From Elusimicrobium simillimum (GTDB taxonomy: Bacteria > Elusimicrobiota > Elusimicrobia > Elusimicrobiales > Elusimicrobiaceae): DNA of 64,000 nt. The position numbers and the translations under genes are program-made. The notes below the pieces were generated by a model. It saw nothing but the letters and a program-made list of their open reading frames with translations. It had not been told where the DNA came from and did no database searches. This document shows, piece by piece, positions 9,332-16,496 of the stretch; position 1 is the stretch's first letter, and each line of letters opens with the position of its first letter. The DNA lies in assembly GCF_049639735.1 (NCBI RefSeq), contig NZ_JBEVVA010000003.1, positions 744,001 through 808,000 on the forward strand, written 5' to 3'.

Positions 9332-9355
9332 AAAAAAGCCGTCCCATTGGACGGC
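9332..9355 (-). terminator. Minus-strand terminator left of the prophage
   Basis: GCCGTCC-N4-GGACGGC has a T6 run on the minus strand. It would stop transcripts leaving the prophage early operon or, before integration, the tRNA-Thr transcript. Confidence 0.75.
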
Positions 9356-9447
9356 TGTATAAATAAGTAAATTTTGAAAGTTGTTATTTTGGTGAAGCTA
9401 AAATTTTTAAATTTTATTTGTAATTTTTTTAACGCGGTTTTTGCAAA

Positions 9448-9556
9448 GATTTTGAGTCATTTTTGCATTTTTCTGTTGCGAGGTATACTTGCAACGCAAA
9501 GCGCGTAGCGCTTTTTGTATTCGAGCATAAGGAAAAATGCAAAAATGGCCAAAATC
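9448..9556. repeat. Long inverted repeat next to attL
   Basis: Arms at 9448-9473 and 9532-9556 are near-perfect inverted copies, both containing CATTTTTGCATTTTTC or its complement, with differences at only about three positions. The 58-nt centre contains further small palindromes (AGCGC-GTA-GCGCT; GTTGC/GCAAC). It has no coding potential. In the uninfected chromosome it would lie directly downstream of tRNA-Thr. Confidence 0.7.
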
Positions 9557-9569
9557 TGACGCAAAAAAA

Positions 9570-9582
9570 AGCCGAGAATGGG
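9570..9582. other. attL core
   Basis: AGCCGAGAATGGG is identical to 49924-49936, the discriminator, acceptor and T-stem end of tRNA-Thr. It is the remnant tRNA 3' end left by integration, 41 bp from the integrase stop. Confidence 0.85.
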
Positions 9583-9602
9583 CCTTATCCCCTCGTCTAA
9601 CA

Positions 9603-9620
9603 AATGTAGCTTTTAAGTAG
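9603..9620. repeat. Candidate integrase arm site, left copy
   Basis: AATGTAGCTTTTAAGTAG matches AATGTAGCTTTTATGTAG at 49785-49802 in 17 of 18 positions. Both lie inside the element, near opposite ends. Arm-type binding for integrase is inferred. Confidence 0.45.
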
Positions 9621-9622
9621 CA

Positions 9623-10768
9623 CTAATAATTAAGTGGAACTTCATATTTGTCTAACTCTATGAGTAGATTTCTTTCTTTTTCTTCTTTGAGTTTTTTCAG
9701 CTCTTCATTTTGGTCATTAGTATAATGTTGTTTTGTAACTTTTGTATCACTGTGCCCCATACTTAATGAAACCTTTTTCTGGTCAGCCCCGCAGGCCTGT
9801 CTTGACGTTGCATAATCTTTGCGAAGGGTTTTGCACGTTCCAGTTATTAGTATTTGGTTTGGCTCTTTTATTTTTATTTCTTCATTGACCCTTGTCCTAA
9901 AGTTCTTGTAAAACACACAAAAGCCCCCATTGCTATATCGCTTGGTATACTGATTTGTAAAAACATAATCAGATACTTTTGGCATTTTATTGAGTTCTGT
10001 AATAAGTCTCTCAGTTAAGCGTATTTGCCTTTTTTTGTTGCCTTTGGGCTTCCACCCATCAGGATTGGGGGAAATCCAGCCAAAGCGATTTTCAAGGTCA
10101 AGTTTCTCCCATCGCATATTACATATTTCCTCCGGGCGGCATGAACAATCAAAACCAAACAATACTGCTGCCCGTTCCATAGGAGTGCCGTATTTTAACA
10201 ACAATTCAACTTCTCTAATATCATTTGTCTTTACTACAAGTTTATTGACCTCAAGAAATGCTAGATTTTCTATAGGAAAATCGTCCATATAACCCTTACC
10301 CATAGCCCATTTTAATGCTTTCCTGATACATTTAATAACTTTATTTACGCCGTGATTATCTTTTTTATTTTTTATAGCTTCTTCTTCCAGGTCAGAAATC
10401 ATTAGACGCAATTTTTTGAGTGTTATATCATTAAGAAATATAGGGGCTATATGTTTTTCTATGCGATCAAAAGCATAGTTGTAATCGGTTATCGTCCTAT
10501 GTGATAGCTCTTGCTTTGAAACTTTGGCCCACTCATTCCATTTTTCTCTAAAGAAAAGCCATGCAACACTGTCAGAATCATTTTTAGATTGCTTAAGCCA
10601 TTCTGATTCTTGCCACTTGCGACACGCCTCCCTTATGTCAACCTTGTTCCCATTTTTGTCTTTGTATTTAAAGTATTTATACTTTCTAATTCCTTCCACA
10701 TTTATCTGTCCTCTTTCACCGTATTTATATCCTGCTACCTTGTATGTTTCTCCCTTGAAATATCTCAT
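9623..10768 (-). CDS. int: Phage tyrosine integrase
   Basis: This 381-aa tyrosine recombinase has a basic N-terminal DNA-binding region (about residues 1-50), a SAM-like core-binding domain (about 70-160) and a catalytic domain. Visible catalytic positions are Arg in CSCRPEEIC (about residue 210), Lys in the GNKKRQI hairpin, Arg in KTLRKDYATS (the usual preceding His is Lys), His in SMGHS and Tyr in KQHYTN (about 348). The start at 10768 has GGAGGAG directly upstream; the 7 codons before it belong to a TTG extension. It catalyses integration and excision at the tRNA-Thr site. Confidence 0.95.
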   Translation of the reverse strand: MRYFKGETYKVAGYKYGERGQINVEGIRKYKYFKYKDKNGNKVDIREACRKWQESEWLKQSKNDSDSVAWLFFREKWNEWAKVSKQELSHRTITDYNYAFDRIEKHIAPIFLNDITLKKLRLMISDLEEEAIKNKKDNHGVNKVIKCIRKALKWAMGKGYMDDFPIENLAFLEVNKLVVKTNDIREVELLLKYGTPMERAAVLFGFDCSCRPEEICNMRWEKLDLENRFGWISPNPDGWKPKGNKKRQIRLTERLITELNKMPKVSDYVFTNQYTKRYSNGGFCVFYKNFRTRVNEEIKIKEPNQILITGTCKTLRKDYATSRQACGADQKKVSLSMGHSDTKVTKQHYTNDQNEELKKLKEEKERNLLIELDKYEVPLNY

Positions 10769-10875
10769 TTCTCCTCCAAAATTAGACAAAGCTACTGCTA
10801 AGGCGTTTAAAAATGTCTTTTAAAAGTTCGGGCTTTTATGGGTTTACTTTGTTTTTGTTAAATATTTGAAATAGG

Positions 10876-10977
10876 TTAAGTTTTGAATCCTTTTATTTCT
10901 ACACTTTTTTCTGTTTTTAGCTTAGATTTTGGTTTTCTTCTTTCAAATTCAACAGTAAAATTAACACTTAGTTTCAT
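10876..10977 (-). CDS. 33-aa basic mini-protein
   Basis: The ORF reads MKLSVNFTVEFERRKPKSKL and on to a TAA at 10876. Its ATG overlaps the stop of the upstream gene (ATGA), the coupling signature repeated throughout this operon. It is Lys/Arg-rich with no recognisable domain. The ATGA overlap is the main support. The gap between this gene and int shows nothing else. Confidence 0.5.
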   Translation of the reverse strand: MKLSVNFTVEFERRKPKSKLKTEKSVEIKGFKT

Positions 10978-11165
10978 TTTTCGCTCCTAACATCAGTATT
11001 TTTATTTTTCTGTTGTTCTATATATCTATCAACCATTTCTTGATATTTTAAAAAGCTTTTTTCAATATTTTTTATGTCATCTTCTACTTCTCTGATACCC
11101 TTGCTAATTGTCTCCATATCTTCCTCAATATCTTCCATGTCTTTTATTAGTTTATTAAAGAACAT
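10974..11165 (-). CDS. Small acidic coiled-coil protein
   Basis: The 63-aa protein starts at ATG 11165, after GGAGGTG located in the end of the preceding gene. Heptad-like acidic and basic helix throughout (MEDIEEDMETISKGIREVEDD) predicts a coiled coil. Early-operon accessory gene, function unknown. Confidence 0.65.
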   Translation of the reverse strand: MFFNKLIKDMEDIEEDMETISKGIREVEDDIKNIEKSFLKYQEMVDRYIEQQKNKNTDVRSEK

Positions 11166-11167
11166 AT

Positions 11168-11416
11168 TTATTTCACCTCCGGCAAGATAGCATTTAATGC
11201 CGCTCGGGCTTGACACATTCTAAGGCCACCAATAAGTTCACCTTTTTCGTATGTCTTGTCAATTTTGGCAATAGCGACTATTATTTTATCTATAGCCATG
11301 TTGAATTCTAGCGTGTGAGTTTTTTCTGTTTTTCTATCCCCGCCATCATAATTAGCGAAAAAATCACGTCCCGCCTCGCCTTTTACTGTTATGGTTATTT
11401 GCGTTTTATTGGTCAT
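11168..11416 (-). CDS. Hypothetical phage early protein (82 aa)
   Basis: Begins MTNKTQITITVKGEAG. Its ATG overlaps the upstream stop (ATGA at 11413-11416), and the stop contains the ribosome site of the next gene. Beta-rich N-terminus with a helical C-terminus (AIDKIIVAIAKIDK). No family recognised. Confidence 0.65.
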   Translation of the reverse strand: MTNKTQITITVKGEAGRDFFANYDGGDRKTEKTHTLEFNMAIDKIIVAIAKIDKTYEKGELIGGLRMCQARAALNAILPEVK

Positions 11417-11739
11417 AAGTCTCTAATCTCCCCATAGCGGGCAGAAGGTTTTTTAGATGTATCCGCTATCATCTTAAAAATATGCGAAATATCAAATTTC
11501 TCTTTTAGTTCAGCTTTCCAAAAAGTATACAGACGCTCTTTGATGGGGCTAATTGTTTTTATTTTTAATTCTCGACGCTCTCCGACCTCTATGTTTGCCT
11601 CTTTTAAATTAAGAGCCACAAAAAGCCCTTCTTCTGTGCTTTCTATACAAACACCTCCGTCTACTTCCATTTGTACGTCTCCAAAAATAGCTGTATTGTT
11701 CATATCTTGGCCTACTTTTATTAAAGTTTTATCTTTCAT
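11413..11739 (-). CDS. Hypothetical phage early protein (108 aa)
   Basis: Mixed alpha/beta protein starting MKDKTLIKVGQDMNN. It is coupled to both neighbours by ATGA overlaps. A central EVGERRELKIKTISP strand-turn region is visible, with no motifs that identify it. Confidence 0.65.
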   Translation of the reverse strand: MKDKTLIKVGQDMNNTAIFGDVQMEVDGGVCIESTEEGLFVALNLKEANIEVGERRELKIKTISPIKERLYTFWKAELKEKFDISHIFKMIADTSKKPSARYGEIRDL

Positions 11740-11984
11740 TTCAAAAACTCCTCCACGAACGCGCGGGACAACTCTCTAAAAGCCTCTTTTACTGTTTTTG
11801 GCGCAATTTTCCAAGGCAATATAATGTTTTCGGGATTTTTCTTTGCCTGTTCATAATTTTTCTTATATAAAGCTTTAGCCCCACGCTCAATTATTTCTTT
11901 AATAGGTAAACCTTGGTCACCAGTAGGTAACGAATATTGTTTGGGTATATGCACAAATGGTATATATTTTATTTTTTCACTCAT
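11736..11984 (-). CDS. Hypothetical phage early protein (82 aa)
   Basis: Begins MSEKIKYIPFVHIPKQ. It contains Pro-rich strands then basic helices (GAKALYKKNYEQAKKNPEN). Overlaps neighbours by ATGA at both ends. Function unknown. Confidence 0.6.
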   Translation of the reverse strand: MSEKIKYIPFVHIPKQYSLPTGDQGLPIKEIIERGAKALYKKNYEQAKKNPENIILPWKIAPKTVKEAFRELSRAFVEEFLK

Positions 11985-12352
11985 AAATTGCTCTCCGTTA
12001 TTGTAATACGCATAGTATTTGGGTCATCTTCAATGTAATGTTCATCTCTAAGAATTTTTATAACCTCTTCTTTTGTGGGTTTTTGCTTACGTTTAAGTAA
12101 AAGGAATTCATTTTCTTCCGAGAATTCTCTTTCTATATAGACACTCCAAATTTTCATACTATCTGCTCCTATAACCTTTTGTTGTTTTTCTAAGTTCTCT
12201 TTACGGCATTTAGCCATGTTTTCCAAAATCCATACTATAGTGTCAGCACATAGCCTAGGACATGGGATTTTGTGTTTTTTAAATGCTTGCCCGATTCTAA
12301 CTACTACCTCATGTCTGCCCAACTCTACACCATTTATGTTTATTGTGTGCAT
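11981..12352 (-). CDS. Hypothetical phage early protein (123 aa)
   Basis: Start chosen at ATG 12352 (MHTININGVELGRHEV), preceded by GGGAGAT. The open frame extends to 12430 but into the upstream Zn-finger gene. Mixed alpha/beta with basic helices (KKHKIPCPRL; KRKQKPTKEEVIKIL). No family recognised. Confidence 0.6.
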   Translation of the reverse strand: MHTININGVELGRHEVVVRIGQAFKKHKIPCPRLCADTIVWILENMAKCRKENLEKQQKVIGADSMKIWSVYIEREFSEENEFLLLKRKQKPTKEEVIKILRDEHYIEDDPNTMRITITESNL

Positions 12353-12362
12353 ACCATCTCCC

Positions 12363-12695
12363 TTATATTGGTATTTTTTGTAATGGAAAAATAAGACGCT
12401 CTCTATCTTTGCAATTAAGAGGCGGTGCACTAAATTTGCCGTAGTGGCGAGCGTTATAATCTAATGCATTTTTTGCTGCCTTTGGCGACAATATCCACAT
12501 ATCTCGTTTTTTACAGTAATAGTGCCAGCGGTCGTCAAATTCACTTTGTTTTGTAGCGTAATGAACACATGCTCGGCAGTCCCCGTATTTTTCCTTGTTC
12601 TTGTAGCAATAATGTTCATGCAATCTTGCCGCTGGAGGAGTAACAAAAACCCGTCGACAAAAATTACATTTGTAAGCCCTTATTTCTTTTGGCAT
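12363..12695 (-). CDS. Small zinc-finger protein
   Basis: 110 aa. The N-terminus has a C2H2-like finger (YKCNFCRRVFVTPPAARLHEHYC). A second Cys set follows (DCRACVHY, HYYCKKRDMW) with a late Cys (LNCKDRER). An SD (GGAGG) 4 nt before ATG lies inside the end of the MazG-like gene. Possible nucleic-acid binding, inferred from the fingers only. Confidence 0.7.
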   Translation of the reverse strand: MPKEIRAYKCNFCRRVFVTPPAARLHEHYCYKNKEKYGDCRACVHYATKQSEFDDRWHYYCKKRDMWILSPKAAKNALDYNARHYGKFSAPPLNCKDRERLIFPLQKIPI

Positions 12696-12955
12696 AAATC
12701 CTCCAACGCTGCAACCGCAACCGCCACTATTTGTATCAGTTCTCGACGCATATTTTCAATACCACCTAAGTGTTTTTTATCAGCATTATTAAAGACTGTT
12801 TCGTTCACTGCTTCGGCATATTCGCCAACTTCCTCAGTCAAGATGCCCAACCAATAAAGTGGGTTTTCGTAATGTTGCTTGCCCCACTTCTTATCTTGTC
12901 TTTCACGCTCCGCTATAATAGCATCCAATATCGGTTTTATCTCTGTGTTTTGCAT
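12680..12955 (-). CDS. MazG-like NTP pyrophosphohydrolase
   Basis: This 91-aa all-helical protein matches the short phage MazG-like type: an ERERQDKKWGKQHY lead, then WLGILTEEVGEYAEAVNE with the metal-binding EExxE, then RRELIQIVAVAVAALEDL with a second Glu/Asp set. Family members hydrolyse (d)NTPs or related alarmones. In phages they are thought to adjust nucleotide pools or (p)ppGpp. Confidence 0.82.
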   Translation of the reverse strand: MQNTEIKPILDAIIAERERQDKKWGKQHYENPLYWLGILTEEVGEYAEAVNETVFNNADKKHLGGIENMRRELIQIVAVAVAALEDLCQKK

Positions 12956-12958
12956 AAA

Positions 12959-13078
12959 TTAGGCTCCTTTATTTAACTTGCTGAAACATTTTTTACATAT
13001 ATAATCTCCAACAATATTTAACCACTCCGCCCAAGGAATACTGCATACCTTGCCGCAAACATCACACTTTATTTTCAT
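12959..13078 (-). CDS. 39-aa zinc-ribbon mini-protein
   Basis: The reading is MKIKCDVCGKVCSIPWAEW, a middle segment, then YICKKCFSKLNKGA and stop. Two CxxC knuckles sit 25 residues apart. Its ATG overlaps the stop of the methyltransferase gene (ATGA). Confidence 0.65.
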   Translation of the reverse strand: MKIKCDVCGKVCSIPWAEWLNIVGDYICKKCFSKLNKGA

Positions 13079-13686
13079 CTCTCGTTCTCCTCTCGGGGGT
13101 TAATATTGGCACAATCAAAGATATATTTACCTAATTCTGGTAATACACAATTTCTTAAGACCTGCCTTTTGTTTTCTATTTTGCTATTTGCTACTATTTC
13201 CCAACCCTCAAAATCTGATATTTTATTTTTTGTTCTTATAGCGTCTTTCTCAAACAACTTAAAAGGTATTTCAAAATTAGCCCAAAATAGGTGTCGTTGC
13301 AGTATTGCTGTTGGTTTAACAAGTGGGCCATAATAAGGCACTGTGTTTTCAATACAAAACTTTCCTTTAAAATATGTCTGCAAAAATACAATTTGAGAAT
13401 AAAGGCTCATATCCGGCATTATGGGTTTAAATCCCTTTCCTAAAACACCGACATTGTGTCTATACTGCCCATGACTTTGGCATGGTGGGCTGCTCCATAT
13501 AAAGTCAAAGTTTTGATAGTTGTCTTCTAAATACTTATTTGCGTCTCCAATAACAACTTCATCATTAGAGTTAATTTGTTGGTAAACCTCTGCTATAGCC
13601 GGGATAAGTTCAACCGCTGTAACTTTACAGTCAGTCCAAAGTTTTCTATTGCCGCCTATACCTGCACAAAGATTCAATACCCTCAC
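13075..13686 (-). CDS. Phage C5-cytosine DNA methyltransferase
   Basis: 203 aa. Motif I for SAM binding is LNLCAGIGG (residues 4-12). Catalytic motif IV is SSPPCQSHG (about residue 66), with the nucleophilic Cys after PP. Motif VI is CIENTVPYYG (about 112). It is shorter than typical Dcm enzymes (over 300 aa), with a reduced target-recognition region, as in several phage methylases. It probably modifies phage DNA against restriction. No cognate nuclease is adjacent. Confidence 0.85.
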   Translation of the reverse strand: MRVLNLCAGIGGNRKLWTDCKVTAVELIPAIAEVYQQINSNDEVVIGDANKYLEDNYQNFDFIWSSPPCQSHGQYRHNVGVLGKGFKPIMPDMSLYSQIVFLQTYFKGKFCIENTVPYYGPLVKPTAILQRHLFWANFEIPFKLFEKDAIRTKNKISDFEGWEIVANSKIENKRQVLRNCVLPELGKYIFDCANINPREENER

Positions 13687-13698
13687 TTTTCTACCTCC

Positions 13699-13869
13699 TT
13701 ATATTTCCACAAGCGGGCACCATGTGGGACGTGCTTCCCCTAAAAGGTCTGATACCTTGCATTCCTCTTTTGTTATAAAACAGATATCTCTACATAGCCA
13801 GTATGTATTTGTTCTAAACTTGCATTCTTGAATTTGTTTCGGCATTTCAAAATCTTTAATCGCTATCAT
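13699..13869 (-). CDS. 56-aa Cys-rich protein
   Basis: Starts MIAIKDFEMPKQIQECK at ATG 13869 after AGGAG, overlapping the end of the upstream gene. Five Cys residues occur (ECK, WLCRDIC, EECK, WCPL). No family identified; metal binding is possible. Confidence 0.6.
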   Translation of the reverse strand: MIAIKDFEMPKQIQECKFRTNTYWLCRDICFITKEECKVSDLLGEARPTWCPLVEI

Positions 13870-14128
13870 GGGTGGACTCCTTTTTACTTGCTTGCTCTGC
13901 TAAAAAATCAAGAAATTTTATATAGCTTTCTCTTTTAGCATTACGCCATTTTTCACTATGCGGCATACGACGGGGCGTTGGATTTGAGGGCATAGCGGTT
14001 TTGCGGGCCACTCTGTAACAATTAAATGCGTCAAATAAATCTTCGCTGTCTCTTTCTTTTTCCATTAGAAGCTGTCCGTAATCCACGCCCCAGCTAAACA
14101 CCTCAAAAAACACTTTTATATCGCTCAT
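13856..14128 (-). CDS. Hypothetical phage early protein (90 aa)
   Basis: Begins MSDIKVFFEVFSWGVDYG with SD AGGAGGAG. The middle is Pro/Arg-rich (NPTPRRMPHSEKWRN) and the end helical and acidic. ATGA overlap with the next gene upstream. Function unknown. Confidence 0.6.
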   Translation of the reverse strand: MSDIKVFFEVFSWGVDYGQLLMEKERDSEDLFDAFNCYRVARKTAMPSNPTPRRMPHSEKWRNAKRESYIKFLDFLAEQASKKESTHDSD

Positions 14129-14409
14129 TTCTCCTCCTGCGGGATTAAGGGCAATAACGCCAATCTGGCAATATCATCAACCCCAATATCTCGGTAGGAA
14201 ATAGGACCAAGTTCATTTTGTATAGCTTCGCCACCTTTAATACTCATTTCCGGCAAAGTTTTAGCTTTTTGCCTTAATTCCTTTAACTTGTTATAAATAT
14301 CTGTGCCTATTCTCACACCTCTTGGTGGTAAGCAAGGGTAAATGCTATTTAAAAACACCATAGCATCATCTATAAAATCTATTTCTACAATCACATATCT
14401 TTTTTCCAT
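14125..14409 (-). CDS. Hypothetical phage early protein (94 aa)
   Basis: Starts MEKRYVIVEIDFIDDAMV. Helical Lys-rich centre (NKLKELRQKAKTLPE) and a C-terminus GVDDIARLALLPLIPQEE. No recognised domain. Confidence 0.6.
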   Translation of the reverse strand: MEKRYVIVEIDFIDDAMVFLNSIYPCLPPRGVRIGTDIYNKLKELRQKAKTLPEMSIKGGEAIQNELGPISYRDIGVDDIARLALLPLIPQEEK

Positions 14410-14412
14410 AAA

Positions 14413-14550
14413 TCATTCTCCCAATACAACTGGTCTTAATTTGTAAAAATATAAGAGATATAATCTCCAAAAATCATGTTTATTCAAAAACCTTGCTAAC
14501 ATGAATTCAAAAGCAAAATATTTAATATCCTTGCCGCCCAATTTCAACAT
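14413..14550 (-). CDS. 45-aa aromatic, basic mini-protein
   Basis: Reading MLKLGGKDIKYFAFEFMLA and on to VVLGE, stop. SD (GAGGAG) sits 6 nt upstream in the end of the preceding gene. Rich in Phe, Tyr and Leu, possibly membrane-associated. Confidence 0.5.
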   Translation of the reverse strand: MLKLGGKDIKYFAFEFMLARFLNKHDFWRLYLLYFYKLRPVVLGE

Positions 14551-14552
14551 AA

Positions 14553-14711
14553 TCACTCCTCTCTACTTTCTGTCATACTAGGTCTGACTACTAGAAGTTC
14601 CATAAGCCAGAAAAAAAGCCAACATAAAAAAGCGAACCAAAGGCAACCTATGATAGGTAAGCCTGCATAAACCATAAATTCTAAAAATTTAACTTTAAAT
14701 TCTAAACTCAT
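14553..14711 (-). CDS. 52-aa single-membrane-span protein
   Basis: MSLEFKVKFLEFMVYAG is followed by a long hydrophobic stretch (PIIGCLWFAFLCWLFFWLM), then a charged tail. SD AAGGAGGGG lies in the end of the upstream gene, and the ATG overlaps that gene's stop (ATGA). Confidence 0.6.
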   Translation of the reverse strand: MSLEFKVKFLEFMVYAGLPIIGCLWFAFLCWLFFWLMELLVVRPSMTESREE

Positions 14712-14884
14712 TTGATAAACCCCTCCTTTTTAAGTATCAACTTCCAAGAGCCAACAGGGTCACAAGGTGTTTGTTGTATAGTTAAATTTATCTCTAGCAA
14801 TTCAGCTACACCAAACATAAAGGCTGTTAATACTTCCGCTTGAGTTGCCCAGGGGCCCACATTCTTGATAATGGTTTTTGACAT
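14708..14884 (-). CDS. 58-aa hypothetical early protein
   Basis: MSKTIIKNVGPWATQAEV, then a helical ELLEINLTIQQ segment, ending KLILKKEGFIK. The beginning is conserved-looking but not assignable. Coupled by ATGA to the downstream membrane mini-protein. Starts 13 nt after the radical-SAM stop. Confidence 0.5.
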   Translation of the reverse strand: MSKTIIKNVGPWATQAEVLTAFMFGVAELLEINLTIQQTPCDPVGSWKLILKKEGFIK

Positions 14885-14896
14885 TTTAACCTCGCT

Positions 14897-15769
14897 CTAA
14901 AATATTAAACTGGCCTTATCATCCCATTGGGAGTAAAGTTTGCAATCGGGGCGCAAAATGACATATTTAAGTTCTTCTTTAACCTCTTTTGCCATACAGT
15001 CATTGTCTACAACCGTAGCCATATCCATTACTGAATATAACGTCTGCCCATATTCAAGCAGCCTAATAGGCTTGCCAGTGCTTTGTATAAAGCTGGTAAT
15101 GCCAGTAAGGGTAGATTTGGCTGGCTTATTTTCAGCTATCCATTTAGCCTGTGGGGTGTTTTTCCCGGCAGTATAAAGCTTTCTAAATGTAACCTGGTCA
15201 GCCCCTAATTCTTTCAACCTGCTCATAATTGCAAATGGGTGTTTGTTGTCATAAAAACTAGTCATATTTACTGATACACGCAGGTTAAAGTCATAGCGTT
15301 TAATTTCAGCGCACAATTTGTCTATATCAACCTGTAGGGCCTTAGGTGTGCCATTAATCTTAGCGTTAGCCCTGCTATCAAAGATATTAGACATTGATAC
15401 TGAGATAGTGCTAACGCCTACATGATTCCTTAAAAACCTTAAATAAGCGTCATCCAATACTACCCCAGTTGTCTGCAATTCAACTTTTCTAAACGGTTGC
15501 GGCAGACTGTCATTAAGTGTGCCAAAGAGCTTTAGAAACTCTTTATTTTGCTGTGGCTCGGTGTCGCCCGTAAGGATTACGGTATTACAGCCGTTGTCAC
15601 GGGCAAATAATAAGCGTTTTTTATAGTCATCAATATAAAGGTCAAAAAACCTGTTATTATCCTCAAGCTGATTTTTGTAGTCCTCAGTGTGCATTTTTGA
15701 CACGCAAAAAGCGCAGTTATTAATACACTTTTTATTGGGTACTACTATAGATAGACTTTGTATTTTCAT
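14897..15769 (-). CDS. Radical SAM protein of unknown function
   Basis: 290 aa. The canonical CxxxCxxC cluster motif is CINNCAFC at about residues 15-22, preceded by the strand IVVPNKK. Later strands VILTGDTEPQ (GGE-like position) and VSVNMTSF fit the partial TIM barrel. A further Cys pair (DNDCMAKE, RPDCKLYS) is near the C-terminus. Viperin's FHT after CxxC is absent, and this is not QueE-type cysteine spacing. The gene overlaps its upstream partner by ATGA, implying a joint function. Substrate unknown. Confidence 0.85.
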   Translation of the reverse strand: MKIQSLSIVVPNKKCINNCAFCVSKMHTEDYKNQLEDNNRFFDLYIDDYKKRLLFARDNGCNTVILTGDTEPQQNKEFLKLFGTLNDSLPQPFRKVELQTTGVVLDDAYLRFLRNHVGVSTISVSMSNIFDSRANAKINGTPKALQVDIDKLCAEIKRYDFNLRVSVNMTSFYDNKHPFAIMSRLKELGADQVTFRKLYTAGKNTPQAKWIAENKPAKSTLTGITSFIQSTGKPIRLLEYGQTLYSVMDMATVVDNDCMAKEVKEELKYVILRPDCKLYSQWDDKASLIF

Positions 15770-16152
15770 TTTGCTTTCTCCTGGTCAAAATCTATAATTT
15801 GCTGTACTTCTTTATTTATAGCCTCATCATTAAAATCATGATTGTTAAATATCAGCACCTTGTCGCCCTCTTCTGGGGTTTTGCAATATGCAGATATGCT
15901 TTCTTCTGAGCGGCCATATCCGCCATCCACAGTAACACTAAGGCTGCTTCTTAACTCAACAGGGTTCTTCTCTAAATGTGCCAATGTAAATCTTCTAAAG
16001 AAAGACGGGTGGCATATCGCAAAGTTTAAAGATTCTAAGCTTAATTTCTCACTAAAGTCTTTTAAGCGCACTTTTACAATGTATTTAACACCATTATAGT
16101 GGGAAGAGTGAAACACACCCTCTACCTGCGTTCTTATATTGTTTCTTTCCAA
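15766..16152 (-). CDS. Partner protein of the radical SAM enzyme
   Basis: At least 128 aa. The only standard start in frame is TTG 16152 (ERNNIRTQVEGVFH). The frame is open further upstream to the preceding stop, with protein-like sequence ISEEQIIRRGRKIL, so the true start may be a non-standard codon or a lost ATG. Beta-rich middle (VKYIVKVRLKDF; SLSVTVDGGYG) and an acidic C-terminus. No family recognised. The ATGA overlap with the radical SAM gene suggests substrate delivery or a complex. Confidence 0.6.
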   Translation of the reverse strand: MERNNIRTQVEGVFHSSHYNGVKYIVKVRLKDFSEKLSLESLNFAICHPSFFRRFTLAHLEKNPVELRSSLSVTVDGGYGRSEESISAYCKTPEEGDKVLIFNNHDFNDEAINKEVQQIIDFDQEKAK

Positions 16153-16224
16153 AGCGTCTATAATAGTAAGGATTTTTCTTCCTCTTCTTATTATTTGTTC
16201 TTCTGAAATATGGCAATTAACTTC

Positions 16225-16347
16225 TTAAAATATGTGCCCGCTTTTCTTTCTTTTGCCGGGCTTTTTACTGCGGCAGTTGTAGCACATTCCGTCTCTTCCG
16301 GCCCAGCCGCCGCAGTATTTACAACTATTTCTGTTCCATGTCGACAT
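16225..16347 (-). CDS. 40-aa basic zinc-ribbon mini-protein
   Basis: MSTWNRNSCKYCGGWAGRD, then MCYNCRSKKPGKRKK and a short end. Two CxxC pairs are 13 residues apart. SD (GAGG) is 6 nt upstream. It overlaps the end of the next ribbon gene in another frame. Confidence 0.6.
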   Translation of the reverse strand: MSTWNRNSCKYCGGWAGRDGMCYNCRSKKPGKRKKSGHIF

Positions 16348-16480
16348 TGTTTTCCTCTTTTTCATCTGCCACAGGTCTTAAGCTGCTATGCCCACACTGC
16401 GGGCAGGTGAACTCATTATAAATACCTGTGGTTTTTCTAAAATTCATGTCTATATCGCAAAAAATACATTCACACTTCAT
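16325..16480 (-). CDS. 51-aa zinc-ribbon mini-protein
   Basis: MKCECIFCDIDMNFRKTTG, then FTCPQCGHSSLRP and an acidic tail. Two CxxC pairs form a ribbon like transcription or DNA-binding zinc ribbons. AAGGAG precedes the ATG. Confidence 0.65.
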   Translation of the reverse strand: MKCECIFCDIDMNFRKTTGIYNEFTCPQCGHSSLRPVADEKEENNVDMEQK

Positions 16481-16496
16481 AGTTTTTTATATCTCC

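Noticed and set aside
14897..15769. Viperin-like antiviral enzyme
   Set aside because: The residues after the CxxC do not match the viperin signature and no nucleotide-kinase partner is present.
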